Positions 36,333 to 46,237 of a DNA stretch of 64,000 nucleotides are shown piece by piece (position 1 is the first letter of the stretch; every line of letters starts with the position of its first letter). Under the pieces are notes generated by a model. That model worked only from the letters and a program-made list of their open reading frames with translations. It searched no databases and was not told where the DNA came from. The stretch is from Achromobacter pestifer. Lineage in GTDB: Bacteria > Pseudomonadota > Gammaproteobacteria > Burkholderiales > Burkholderiaceae_B. The stretch spans positions 2,728,001 through 2,792,000 of the forward strand of contig NZ_CP053985.1 in NCBI RefSeq assembly GCF_013267355.1. Reading direction: 5' to 3'. A program made the translations under genes and the position numbers.

Positions 36333-37043
36333 ATGCTGAAACTAGAATCCGTGCAGATTTCGTATGGCGCCATCCAGGCGGTGCGCGACGTGTCGCTGGA
36401 GATCCGCGCGGGCGAGATCGTGACCATCATCGGCGCCAATGGCGCGGGCAAGAGCACGCTGTTGAAGGGCGTGGCGGGCTTGGAGCCCCTGCAGGGCGGA
36501 CGCGTGACCTTCGACGGACGCGACATCACGCAGGTGGCGGCGCACCAGCGCGTGGGCCTGGGCCTGGCGCTGTCGCCGGAAGGGCGCGGCGTGTTCGCGG
36601 ACCAGACGGTCTACGACAATCTGGTGCTGGGCGGCTACATCCGGCGCAGCGATCCCGCGGCGGTGGCCGAAGGCGTGGAGCGCGGCTACCGGCTGTTTCC
36701 GCGGCTGCGCGAACGGCGCGAGCAGCTGGCCGGCACCTTGTCCGGCGGCGAGCAGCAGATGCTGGCGATGGCGCGGGCCCTGATGAGCGAACCGCGCCTG
36801 CTGTGCCTGGACGAGCCTTCGCTGGGCCTGGCGCCGCTGATCGTGCAGGACATCTTCGCGGCGATCTGCAAGCTGCGTGACGACGGCCTGACGATCGTCC
36901 TGGTGGAGCAGATGGCCAACCAGGCGCTGGGCGTCGCGGACCGCGCCTATGTGCTCGAGACGGGGCGCATCACGCTGAGCGGTTCTGGCGCGGAATTGCT
37001 GCGCGATCCCAACGTGCGGGCGGCATACCTCGGCGCGCATTGA
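36333..37043 (+). CDS. LIV-type ABC transporter ATPase (LivF-like)
   Basis: A 236-residue ATPase with Walker A GANGAGKST, signature LSGGEQQML, Walker B LLCLDEPSLGLAP and the LivF-type ALSPEGRGVFADQTV. It starts 36 nt after the fused permease-ATPase and completes the second importer of the window. It is not a close copy of the first LivF (7-11 kb region), so the two systems are independent, not duplicates. Confidence 0.92.
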   Translation: MLKLESVQISYGAIQAVRDVSLEIRAGEIVTIIGANGAGKSTLLKGVAGLEPLQGGRVTFDGRDITQVAAHQRVGLGLALSPEGRGVFADQTVYDNLVLGGYIRRSDPAAVAEGVERGYRLFPRLRERREQLAGTLSGGEQQMLAMARALMSEPRLLCLDEPSLGLAPLIVQDIFAAICKLRDDGLTIVLVEQMANQALGVADRAYVLETGRITLSGSGAELLRDPNVRAAYLGAH

Positions 37044-37121
37044 GTCGGGAGCGCAAGCGCGATACCATGTCCGCGGCGCCGCGTGGGCGGCGCGTCCCAT
37101 TTCCCTTCCAGGCCGGCGCCC

Positions 37122-38066
37122 GTGACGTCCCCGACAGTTGATGCAAGCCAGGACCGCACAGGTCTTATCTATCTTCAATTGATGTTCGTGATGGCCACAT
37201 GGGGCCTGAACATCGTCTCGGTCAAGTACCTGACGCTGCACATGGATGTGCAGGCCCTGGCTGCCGTGCGCATCGTCATCGCGTTCATCACCGTCACCCT
37301 CATCATCAAGGCCCGCCGCGGCCGCATTCCGCGGCTGGGCCGTGCGGAGCTGGGCTGGGTTGCGCTGGCGGGCTTCCTGGTGGTGTACGCGCACCAGATG
37401 GCGTTGGTGACGGGCCTGCGGGTGTCCTCGGCCGCAAACGGCACGCTCATCATGGCGACCAGTCCCTTGCTGTCGGCGTTGCTGGCCGCCATCTTCTATC
37501 GCGAGAAGCTGACGCTGGTGCGCATTTCCGGCGCCTTGCTGGGCCTCTTGGGCGTGGGCATGGTGGTGGTCGGCAGCGGTGCGCAGATCGGGCTGACGGG
37601 CTGGGGCGACGCCATCGTGTTCGTGGCGGTGCTGGTGTTCGTGTGCGGCGGGCTGGTGATCCAGCGCATGTCGCGCAGCATGGATCCGTTGGGCATGCTC
37701 TGGTACATGTACCTGGCCGGCGGTCTGATGCTGGTGGTGCACGCGGCGCTGACGCCAGCGTCCTATCAGGGCGATACCTGGCAGATGACGTGGTGGCCGT
37801 GGCTGGTGCTGCTGTTTTCGGCGGTGATCGCCTCGGGCGTCAGCAATATCGTCTGGAATGCCGGCATCGCGCGGCTGGGCATCAGCCGCGCGGCCTTGTT
37901 CGTGAACTGGCTGCCGATCTTCGGGCTGCTGTTCGCAGCCCTGTTCCTGGACGAGCACGTCACGCCGACGCACGTCGCGGGGCTGGCCTGCGTGCTGGGG
38001 GGGACCTGGCTGGGATTGCGGCGCGGGGCGCCGGCGGCGGGCCGTAGCGCGGCCGCCAAGACCTGA
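37122..38066 (+). CDS. EamA/DMT-family transporter
   Basis: A membrane protein of about 314 residues with ten hydrophobic segments arranged as two EamA repeats (first FVMATWGLNIVSVKYLT, second starting near IVFVAVLVFVCGGLVIQ). Family members export amino acids or metabolites. The GTG at 37122 is my choice; an in-frame GTG at 37083 is possible but lacks a ribosome binding site. It follows the LIV operon by 78 nt on the same strand and could be part of it. Substrate unknown. Confidence 0.82.
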   Translation: MTSPTVDASQDRTGLIYLQLMFVMATWGLNIVSVKYLTLHMDVQALAAVRIVIAFITVTLIIKARRGRIPRLGRAELGWVALAGFLVVYAHQMALVTGLRVSSAANGTLIMATSPLLSALLAAIFYREKLTLVRISGALLGLLGVGMVVVGSGAQIGLTGWGDAIVFVAVLVFVCGGLVIQRMSRSMDPLGMLWYMYLAGGLMLVVHAALTPASYQGDTWQMTWWPWLVLLFSAVIASGVSNIVWNAGIARLGISRAALFVNWLPIFGLLFAALFLDEHVTPTHVAGLACVLGGTWLGLRRGAPAAGRSAAAKT

Positions 38067-38080
38067 TCCGCGGCAAGCGT

Positions 38081-38110
38081 CGCGGGCGGCCCATGGTGGC
38101 CCGGCCCGCG
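38081..38110. terminator. Hairpin between convergent EamA and hemB genes
   Basis: CGCGGGC (38081-38087) pairs with GCCCGCG (38104-38110), with an inner GGCC/GGCC. There is no T tract on either side, so termination here would need another factor. Confidence 0.35.
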
Positions 38111-38123
38111 ATGCCGCAAGCGT

Positions 38124-39791
<1,668 letters not shown>

Positions 39792-40002
39792 CTATTGTAT
39801 AATCCGGCGTTTGCAAGAGTGGTCCCCGTGCGCGGAGCCGTCTTTTTTGCTTACTGTTTAGCTTGCTGAACGCTTTATCCGGCAAGTTCGCAGCAACACC
39901 GCAGACAGGATAGGCAAAACAGGTTCGATACGGTATTCCAGGGTGTGCGGGCAGGCGTGGGCGCCTTTTTGCGCCTTGATCGATGCGATCGTCGAGGTCT
40001 TC

Positions 40003-40704
40003 ATGAAGCGTGTGCTGTCCCGGATGTTGGTTGCGAGCGGGCTGTTGCTCGGCGCCTCCGCCTTATCTACTACGAGTTTCGCCGCCGAAGGCGCTGCGGG
40101 CCCGGTAAAACCAGATGCCGCCAAGGGCGGACAGCTGTTTGACCAGGGCGATGCGGCCAGGGGCATCATCGCCTGTGCGTCCTGTCATGGCGCGGCGGGC
40201 AATAGCACCATACCGGTGAACCCCAACCTGGCCGCGCAGTCCCACGAATATCTGGCCAAGCAATTGGCGGACTTCCAGATTAAGCCTGGCGCCAAGCTGC
40301 CGGTGCGCAATGGCGCGGGCGGCAATCCCACCCCGATGACGGCCATGGCGCAGAACCTGACGCCCGCCGACATGCAGAACATTGCGCTGTACCTGGCGCA
40401 GCAGCCGCTCAAGGAGCCCGCCACGGCCGGCCAGGAGAAGCTGGTTGATCTGGGTCAAAAGATCTGGCGTGGCGGTTTGCCGGATCGCAAGGTTCCGGCC
40501 TGCGCCTCGTGCCATTCTGCCAATGGCGCCGGCATTCCCAGCCAGTACCCCCGGCTGTCGGGCCAGTTCCCCATGTACATCGAAGAGCAGCTGAAGCTGT
40601 TCCGCAGCGGCGACCGCAAGAACGACGTCATGTTCGCCATCGCGGACCGCATGTCGGACGCCGACATCAAGGCGGTGTCGGATTACGCCGCCGGCCTGCG
40701 GTAG
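40003..40704 (+). CDS. Cytochrome c4-type dihaem protein
   Basis: A 233-residue exported protein with a signal peptide (MLVASGLLLGASALSTTSFA) and two haem-binding CASCH motifs, one in each half, with distal Met candidates in NPTPMTAMAQNLT and KNDVMFAIADRMS. Cytochrome c4 passes electrons to terminal oxidases in the periplasm. GAGG upstream fixes the ATG at 40003. The next genes, resB and ccsA, attach haem to such proteins. In the 242-bp spacer before it, TATAAT occurs at 39798-39803 without a good -35. Confidence 0.92.
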   Translation: MKRVLSRMLVASGLLLGASALSTTSFAAEGAAGPVKPDAAKGGQLFDQGDAARGIIACASCHGAAGNSTIPVNPNLAAQSHEYLAKQLADFQIKPGAKLPVRNGAGGNPTPMTAMAQNLTPADMQNIALYLAQQPLKEPATAGQEKLVDLGQKIWRGGLPDRKVPACASCHSANGAGIPSQYPRLSGQFPMYIEEQLKLFRSGDRKNDVMFAIADRMSDADIKAVSDYAAGLR

Positions 40705-40787
40705 GCGCCAGCCCGCCACGCGCGCGGCTGGTCCGCGTTCTGAAAACCTGGCGCAGCGGAACCTGGTTCCGCCGCGCGCTGTCTATG

Positions 40788-40821
40788 AGGGGGGTAGCCG
40801 ATAGCGCGGCCCCCCTTTTTT
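40788..40821 (+). terminator. Intrinsic terminator ending at the resB start codon
   Basis: AGGGGGG (40788-40794) pairs with CCCCCCT (40810-40816), with inner GCCG/CGG pairing, and six T follow (40816-40821). The resB ATG starts at 40823, and there is no Shine-Dalgarno between. A smaller hairpin GCGGAA/TTCCGC lies at 40756-40772. It ends the cytochrome c4 transcript and may act as an attenuator for resB-ccsA. Confidence 0.7.
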
Positions 40822-40822
40822 C

Positions 40823-42901
40823 ATGAATTCGACCCGTACACACTCCCGTCCCTCCCTGCGCAGCCTGCCCGGCGATTTCTTCGAATTGCTGGGTTCGATG
40901 CGTTTTGCCGTCAGCCTGCTGATGTTCATCTGCGTGGCGAGCCTGGTCGGGACGGTGCTGCAGCAGAACCGCTCGTCCAACAACTACATCGACCAGTTCG
41001 GGCCGTTCTGGTTCGAAGTGTTCGACAAGTTCTCCATCTGGCACGTCTACAACAGCTGGTGGTTCCTGCTGATCATGGGGTTCCTGGTCGTGTCGACCTC
41101 GGTCTGCCTGATCCGCAACGCGCCCAAGATGCTGCGCGATGCGCGCTCGTTCCGCGAACATGTGCGGGCCAGCAGCCTGCGCGCCTTCCCGCATCGCGTC
41201 GAGACCGAAGAGCCGACCGACGTGCCGCAGACGGCCGCGGGCCTGAAATCCCTGCTGGGCCGGCTGGGCTATGCCGTGCGCGAACGCCAGGGCGCGGACG
41301 GGGTGCTGCTGGCGGCCAAGAAGGGCAGCGCCAACCGGCTGGGCTACGTGTTCGCCCACGCGGCCATGGTCATCATCTGCATTGGCGGCCTCTTGGACAG
41401 TGAGTTGCCGGTGCGCCTGCAGGTCATGTTCGGCGGCAAAAAGCCCATCGTCGAGAACATGCTGATCTCGGAAGTGCCGGAAAGCGGCCGCCTGTCGGTC
41501 GACAACCCGAGCTTCCGCGCCAGCGTGCTGGTGCCCGAAGGCGGCCAGGCCAGCACGGCGGTGGTGATGGTGGGCGACGGCGCCCTGGTGCAGCCGATGC
41601 CCTTCACGCTGAAGCTAAAGAAGTTCGTGGTCGACTATTACTCCACGGGCATGCCCAGCCGCTTTGCCAGCGAGGTCGAGGTCACCGACCCGGATACCGG
41701 CAAGAGTTTCGATTCCACCATCGAGGTCAACGAGCCGCTGCGCTTCAAGGGCATGACGGTCTACCAGTCCAGCTTCGACGACGGCGGCAGCGCGGTGACG
41801 CTGAAAGGCTATCCGCTAGTAGGATCTGAGGCCGCCACCTTCGCGGTTGACGGCACGGTGGGCAAGACCAGCGAAGTAACTGCTCACACAGCTCGTGGCG
41901 CGCGCAGCTTGGGCATCGAGATCACGGCCCTGCGGCCCATCAACGTCGAGGACCTGACCCGCGGCGATCCCAAGGGCGGCAATCAGAGCTTCGCCGACCA
42001 CGTCGCGTCGGTGTCCGGCAGCGCCGCCGGCAAGAAGAACGAAAATCTGCGTAACGTCGGCCCCAGCGTCGAATACAAGCTGATCGACGACGCGGGCCAG
42101 GCCCACGAATTCCAGAATTACATGCTGCCCGTGGAACTGGACGGCGCCGCCGTGTTCCTGGCCGGGGTGCGCAACAACGCCTCCGAACCGTTCCGCTACC
42201 TGCGCATTCCGGCGGACGACGACAGCTCGATCGCCGAATTCATGCGCCTGCGCGCCACCCTGGCCGACCCTGCGGCGCGCCAGGAAGCCGCGCGCCGCTT
42301 CGCGGAACGCAACAGCCCTGCGGGGACGGATCGCCAGCCTCTGCAAACCGCCGCCGAGCGCGCTCTGGAAACCTTTGCTTCCGGCGGCCTGCAAGCCGTG
42401 GCGGCGTTCCTGCAGGCCAACACCCCGCCCCAGGACCTGGAGCGGGCGGCCGACGTGGTGATCCGCCTGATCGGCGCCAGCATGAGCGAACTGCGCGCCA
42501 TCGAGCGCGAGCGCGCCGGCCTGCCCCCCGTGGCCACCGAGGGCCCGGAGGCGGAACGCGCGGCCGTGTGGTCGCGCCTGTCCGTGGCGGCGCTGTCGGA
42601 CCTGACCGTCTACCCGGCGCCGGTGTTCCTGTCGCTGGCGGATTTCAAGCATGTGCAGGCCAGCGTGTTCCAGGTGAGCCGCACGCCGGGCAAGAACACC
42701 GTCTACCTGGGCAGCCTGCTGCTGGTCCTGGGCGTGTTCTCGATGTTCTATATTCGAGACCGCCGCATCTGGATCTGGATCAAGCCGCAAGGCGGCGGCA
42801 GCAGCGTCCTGGCGGCCATGACGTCCCAGAAGCGTACACTCGACTTCAACCAGGAGTTTGAACGCTTCAAGCAGGCGCTGCTGCGCCAGAAAAGGTCTTA
42901 A
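40823..42901 (+). CDS. resB: Cytochrome c biogenesis protein ResB (Ccs1)
   Basis: A 692-residue ResB-family membrane protein, half of the system II haem-attachment complex. Hydrophobic segments: FAVSLLMFICVASLVGTVLQ, FLLIMGFLVVSTSVCLI, VFAHAAMVIICIGGLL and, at the C terminus, VYLGSLLLVLGVFSMFYI. A large periplasmic domain lies between the third and fourth. The ATG at 40823 has no ribosome binding site and directly follows a terminator hairpin; an internal ATG near codon 26 would cut into the first membrane segment. It is 8 nt upstream of ccsA. Confidence 0.93.
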   Translation: MNSTRTHSRPSLRSLPGDFFELLGSMRFAVSLLMFICVASLVGTVLQQNRSSNNYIDQFGPFWFEVFDKFSIWHVYNSWWFLLIMGFLVVSTSVCLIRNAPKMLRDARSFREHVRASSLRAFPHRVETEEPTDVPQTAAGLKSLLGRLGYAVRERQGADGVLLAAKKGSANRLGYVFAHAAMVIICIGGLLDSELPVRLQVMFGGKKPIVENMLISEVPESGRLSVDNPSFRASVLVPEGGQASTAVVMVGDGALVQPMPFTLKLKKFVVDYYSTGMPSRFASEVEVTDPDTGKSFDSTIEVNEPLRFKGMTVYQSSFDDGGSAVTLKGYPLVGSEAATFAVDGTVGKTSEVTAHTARGARSLGIEITALRPINVEDLTRGDPKGGNQSFADHVASVSGSAAGKKNENLRNVGPSVEYKLIDDAGQAHEFQNYMLPVELDGAAVFLAGVRNNASEPFRYLRIPADDDSSIAEFMRLRATLADPAARQEAARRFAERNSPAGTDRQPLQTAAERALETFASGGLQAVAAFLQANTPPQDLERAADVVIRLIGASMSELRAIERERAGLPPVATEGPEAERAAVWSRLSVAALSDLTVYPAPVFLSLADFKHVQASVFQVSRTPGKNTVYLGSLLLVLGVFSMFYIRDRRIWIWIKPQGGGSSVLAAMTSQKRTLDFNQEFERFKQALLRQKRS

Positions 42902-42909
42902 GGTTTTCT

Positions 42910-44277
42910 ATGTCCACTACGACCACCACGCATCCCTCGTCGCCGCAGGCGCTGGCCGCCCCGCCCGAACAGCTTTGGCAGGACGCCCTGTCCGAAACCG
43001 GCGACGGCCGCGCGCAGCGCGGCAGGCCGGACTGGACCGACGTCGTTTTCTTCCTGCTGCTGTCGGTGGGCGCGGGCTTCGCGCTGACCCGCTACAGCAA
43101 CGCGATGGACTACTACGAGAAGATCATCCTGTGCGGCACCGTGCCGGTGCTGGCCTGGATGGGCTGGCTGTGGCGCCCGCTGCGCCATCTGATGATCGCC
43201 TGTGCCATCGCGGCCGGGCTGGCGCTGATGCTGTACGGCAACGACCTGGCCCGCGCCGAACAGGTGTTCTTCCTGAAGTACCTGTTCTCGTCGCAATCGG
43301 CGATCCTGTGGATGTGTGCGCTGTTCGCGCTGGCCATGGCCTGCTACTGGATCGGCTTCTTCAGCCCCACGGCCGCGTGGCTGGGCACGGCACTGAGCTG
43401 GGGCGCGGTGTTCGCTGGCGTCACCGGCCTCTTGGTGCGCTGGCGCGAAGGACATCTGATGGGTCCGGACCTGGGCCACATCCCGGTCAGCAACCTGTAT
43501 GAAGTGTTCGTGCTCTTTGCGCTGATCACGGCGCTGTTCTACCTGTACTACGAACGCAAGTACGCCACGCGCGCGTTGGGCGGCTTCGTGATGCTGGTGG
43601 TGACCTCGGCCGTGGTGTTCCTGCTGTGGTACTCGTTCACGCGCGACGCCGGGCAGATCCAGCCGCTGGTGCCGGCGCTCAAGAGCTGGTGGATGAAGCT
43701 GCACGTCCCGGCCAACTTCATCGGTTACGGCACCTTCTCGCTGGCCGCCATGGTGGGCTTCGCCTACCTGGTCAAGCAGCATGGCCAGACCACGTCCTGG
43801 GCCAAGCTGGCGCCGCTGTTCGTGCTGGGCGTGCTGCTGTGCGCCGAGCCCATGGTGTTCCGCACCGACGGCCTGTCGGCCACCTGGATGCTGTATTTTG
43901 GCGTGGGGGCGGTGATCGTGGGCGCCATCCTGCTGGGCCGCCGCCGCATCGCCGCGGCGCTGCCCTCGCTGGAAGTGCTGGACGACATCATGTATCGCGC
44001 CATCGCGATCGGCTTTGCGTTCTTCACGGTCGCCACCATCCTGGGCGCGTTGTGGGCGGCGGATGCCTGGGGCGCGTACTGGCAGTGGGACCCCAAGGAA
44101 ACCTGGGCGCTGATCGTCTGGCTCAACTACGCGGCCTGGCTGCACATGCGCCTTATCAAGGGCCTGCGCGGCACCATGGCGGCTTATTGGGCGCTGATGG
44201 GGTTGCTCATCACCGGCTTCGCCTTCCTGGGCGTGAACATGTTCCTGTCGGGGCTGCACTCCTACGGCGAACTGTGA
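42910..44277 (+). CDS. ccsA: Cytochrome c biogenesis protein CcsA (ResC)
   Basis: A 455-residue multi-pass membrane protein of the haem-handling (HHP) family. The tryptophan-rich haem-binding WWD motif is WGAYWQWDPKETWALIVWL, flanked by membrane segments with conserved His (LKSWWMKLHVPANF; AAWLHMRLIKG). With ResB it exports haem and ligates it to CxxCH in the periplasm. The N-terminal ~40 residues are hydrophilic. Ends with a strong terminator 26 nt later. Confidence 0.94.
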   Translation: MSTTTTTHPSSPQALAAPPEQLWQDALSETGDGRAQRGRPDWTDVVFFLLLSVGAGFALTRYSNAMDYYEKIILCGTVPVLAWMGWLWRPLRHLMIACAIAAGLALMLYGNDLARAEQVFFLKYLFSSQSAILWMCALFALAMACYWIGFFSPTAAWLGTALSWGAVFAGVTGLLVRWREGHLMGPDLGHIPVSNLYEVFVLFALITALFYLYYERKYATRALGGFVMLVVTSAVVFLLWYSFTRDAGQIQPLVPALKSWWMKLHVPANFIGYGTFSLAAMVGFAYLVKQHGQTTSWAKLAPLFVLGVLLCAEPMVFRTDGLSATWMLYFGVGAVIVGAILLGRRRIAAALPSLEVLDDIMYRAIAIGFAFFTVATILGALWAADAWGAYWQWDPKETWALIVWLNYAAWLHMRLIKGLRGTMAAYWALMGLLITGFAFLGVNMFLSGLHSYGEL

Positions 44278-44301
44278 CGCAATAGTCCGCCCGTGCAATG
44301 A

Positions 44302-44325
44302 AAATGCCCCTTTCGGGGCATTTTT
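44302..44325 (+). terminator. Intrinsic terminator between ccsA and lysA (bidirectional)
   Basis: A 9-bp stem AAATGCCCC (44302-44310) / GGGGCATTT (44315-44323) with a 4-nt loop, followed by TT then CATTT, and preceded by A-rich bases on the other strand. It suits both convergent genes. Confidence 0.88.
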
Positions 44326-44344
44326 CATTTGAGGGCCAGCCGCC

Positions 44345-45637
44345 TCAGGGCAGGGTGGATTCACCCCGGAGCAGGTCGTCCAACGTTTCGCGCTGGCGCA
44401 CGACATAGTACTTGTCGCCGTCGACCATGGCTTCGGCCGCGCGAGGACGGGCGTTGTAATTGCTGGCCATGGCCATGCTGTAGGCGCCCGCGGACTCCAC
44501 CGCCAGCAGGTCGCCTTGCTGGATGGCCAGCTTGCGTTGCCTGGCCAGCCAGTCGGCGCTTTCGCAGACCGGGCCGACGATGTCGTAGAGGGTTTCGTCG
44601 CCTGCGCGCGGATGCACGGGGCGCACGCCGTGGAAGGCTTCGTACAGCGCGGGACGCAGCAGGTCGTTCATGGCGGCGTCGACGATGGCGAAATTGCGCG
44701 CTTCCGAGTGCTTTAGGTACTGGACCCGGGTGAGCAGCACGCCGGCATTGCCCACCAGCGAGCGGCCGGGTTCCAGCACCAGGTGCAGATGGCCGAAGCC
44801 GCGAGCGTTCAGGCGTTCGAAGACGCGGTCCAACAAGGCCTGAGGCGAGGGCGGGATCTCATCCGTATAGCGGATGCCCAGGCCGCCTCCCAGGTCCAGG
44901 TGGGCAATCTTGATGCCGGCCTGGTCCAGTTTTTCGATCAGGTCCAGCAGCTTTTCCAGCGCATCGAAATAGGGACTGATATCGGTGAGCTGCGAACCGA
45001 TGTGGCAGTCCACGCCCACGATGTCCAGTCCCGGCAGCGATTGGGCGCTGCGGTAGACGTCCAGCGCCGACTCGATGGCGATGCCGAACTTGTTTTCCTT
45101 CAGGCCGGTGGAAATGTAGGGATGCGTCTGCGCGTCCACGTCCGGATTGACCCGCAACGAGACGGGCGCGCGCAGGCCCATGCCATGGGCGATTTCCGAC
45201 AGCCGGCGCAGTTCGGCTTCGGATTCGACGTTGAAGCACTTGACCTTGGCGGTCAGCGCTGCGCGCATCTCCCAGGCCTGTTTGCCCACGCCGGAAAACA
45301 CGATCCTGGACGGGTCCGCGCCCGCCGCCAGGGCGCGCTTGAGCTCGCCGCCGGAAACGATGTCGAAGCCCGCGCCCAGGCGCGCGAATTCCTTCAGGAC
45401 GGCCAGGTTGGAATTGGCCTTCATGCCATAGCAGACCAGCACGGGATGCTGGCCCACGGCGTTGCGGTAGGATTCCCAGGCGGCCTTGAGCGCGGCGCGC
45501 GAGTACACGTACAGCGGCGTGCCCAGCTTTTCGGCCAGGTGATCCAGCGGCACGTCCTCGGCGTACAGGACATTGTTGCGGAACTGGAAGTACGGGTGAC
45601 CGGCCAGTTCAGGCTGCGCGGGGAATCGGGAAGTCAT
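44345..45637 (-). CDS. lysA: Diaminopimelate decarboxylase
   Basis: A 430-residue PLP enzyme that decarboxylates meso-diaminopimelate to L-lysine. The PLP Lys is in VCYGMKANSN; HIGSQ, the glycine loop LGGGLG, EPGRSLV and the catalytic Cys in GPVCESAD are all present. It follows lptM with a 4-nt overlap, and cyaY is divergent; this lysA-lptM-cyaY arrangement is common in proteobacteria. Confidence 0.95.
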   Translation of the reverse strand: MTSRFPAQPELAGHPYFQFRNNVLYAEDVPLDHLAEKLGTPLYVYSRAALKAAWESYRNAVGQHPVLVCYGMKANSNLAVLKEFARLGAGFDIVSGGELKRALAAGADPSRIVFSGVGKQAWEMRAALTAKVKCFNVESEAELRRLSEIAHGMGLRAPVSLRVNPDVDAQTHPYISTGLKENKFGIAIESALDVYRSAQSLPGLDIVGVDCHIGSQLTDISPYFDALEKLLDLIEKLDQAGIKIAHLDLGGGLGIRYTDEIPPSPQALLDRVFERLNARGFGHLHLVLEPGRSLVGNAGVLLTRVQYLKHSEARNFAIVDAAMNDLLRPALYEAFHGVRPVHPRAGDETLYDIVGPVCESADWLARQRKLAIQQGDLLAVESAGAYSMAMASNYNARPRAAEAMVDGDKYYVVRQRETLDDLLRGESTLP

Positions 45638-45819
45638 GGAAGCGATGGCGCCGGCGGGATGACCGTCGGCTGCGGTTGCGACTGCGTACGCGAGGGCGGC
45701 TTGCCGTCCGGCGTGGGCATGTACAAGGGGCCCTTGTACCCGCAGGCCGCAACCATGCCGGTCGCCAACAGCGTGGCTACAATGCGAAGAACCATGCGGC
45801 GAAATGCCAAGTGGAACAC
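45634..45819 (-). CDS. lptM: Small LptM-type lipoprotein
   Basis: A 61-residue lipoprotein. The signal peptide ends in a lipobox TGMVAAC followed by GYKGPLYMP, the short conserved motif of LptM (YifL), which supports oxidative folding of the LptD/E lipopolysaccharide translocon in E. coli. The rest is Pro/Gln-rich and low in complexity. A GTG at 45819 with AGGAG 6 nt upstream is the best start; the ATG at 45795 has none. It overlaps lysA by 4 nt. Confidence 0.85.
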   Translation of the reverse strand: MFHLAFRRMVLRIVATLLATGMVAACGYKGPLYMPTPDGKPPSRTQSQPQPTVIPPAPSLP

Positions 45820-45849
45820 TGGGAACTCCTAAATCTTGCAGGCTCGATT

Positions 45850-46179
45850 ATGACCGAAACCGAATTTCTTGCGTTGATCGACCAGGTGCTGGACAGCATC
45901 GAAAGCCAGGCCGATGACTGGGCGGCTTCGCTCGATGTCGATGTCGAAACCAGCCGCAGCGGCAATGTGCTGACGATGGTTTTCGAAGACAACACCCACG
46001 TGGTGGTGAATAGCCAGGCTGCCATGCAGGAGTTGTGGGTCGCGGCGCGCACCGGCGGCTTCCACTACCGCTATGACGGCCAGCATTGGAACGATACCCG
46101 AGGCGGCCCGCAGTTGCCGGATGCCCTGTCGCAGATCTGTTCCGCTGCAGCTGGCGTGCCCGTGACGATACGCCTGTAA
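45850..46179 (+). CDS. cyaY: Iron-sulfur cluster assembly protein CyaY (frataxin)
   Basis: A 109-residue frataxin homologue that binds iron and modulates cysteine desulfurase IscS. The acidic first helix (TETEFLALIDQVLDSIE, with following DD) and the beta-sheet signature NTHVVVNSQAAMQELWVA and GGFHYRY are visible. The ATG at 45850 gives standard length; the frame runs upstream over lptM antisense. It is divergent from lptM-lysA, 30 bp apart. Confidence 0.92.
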   Translation: MTETEFLALIDQVLDSIESQADDWAASLDVDVETSRSGNVLTMVFEDNTHVVVNSQAAMQELWVAARTGGFHYRYDGQHWNDTRGGPQLPDALSQICSAAAGVPVTIRL

Positions 46180-46195
46180 AACGCCAGGCTCAGGC

Positions 46196-46228
46196 AAAAA
46201 AAGGCCGGCCCATCGGGCCGGCCTTGTC
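46196..46228. terminator. Intrinsic terminator between convergent cyaY and mrcA
   Basis: An 11-bp stem AAGGCCGGCCC (46201-46211) / GGGCCGGCCTT (46215-46225) with a 3-nt loop. The A run before it (46196-46202) is a U tract on the minus strand, so it works best for mrcA and passably for cyaY. Confidence 0.85.
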
Positions 46229-46237
46229 ATTTGTGCG

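Noticed and set aside
39798..39850. TATAAT followed 40 bp later by a T run, as a possible small RNA gene before cytochrome c4
   Set aside because: No -35 at normal spacing, and the hairpin before the T run needs a bulge. More likely just the cytochrome c4 leader.
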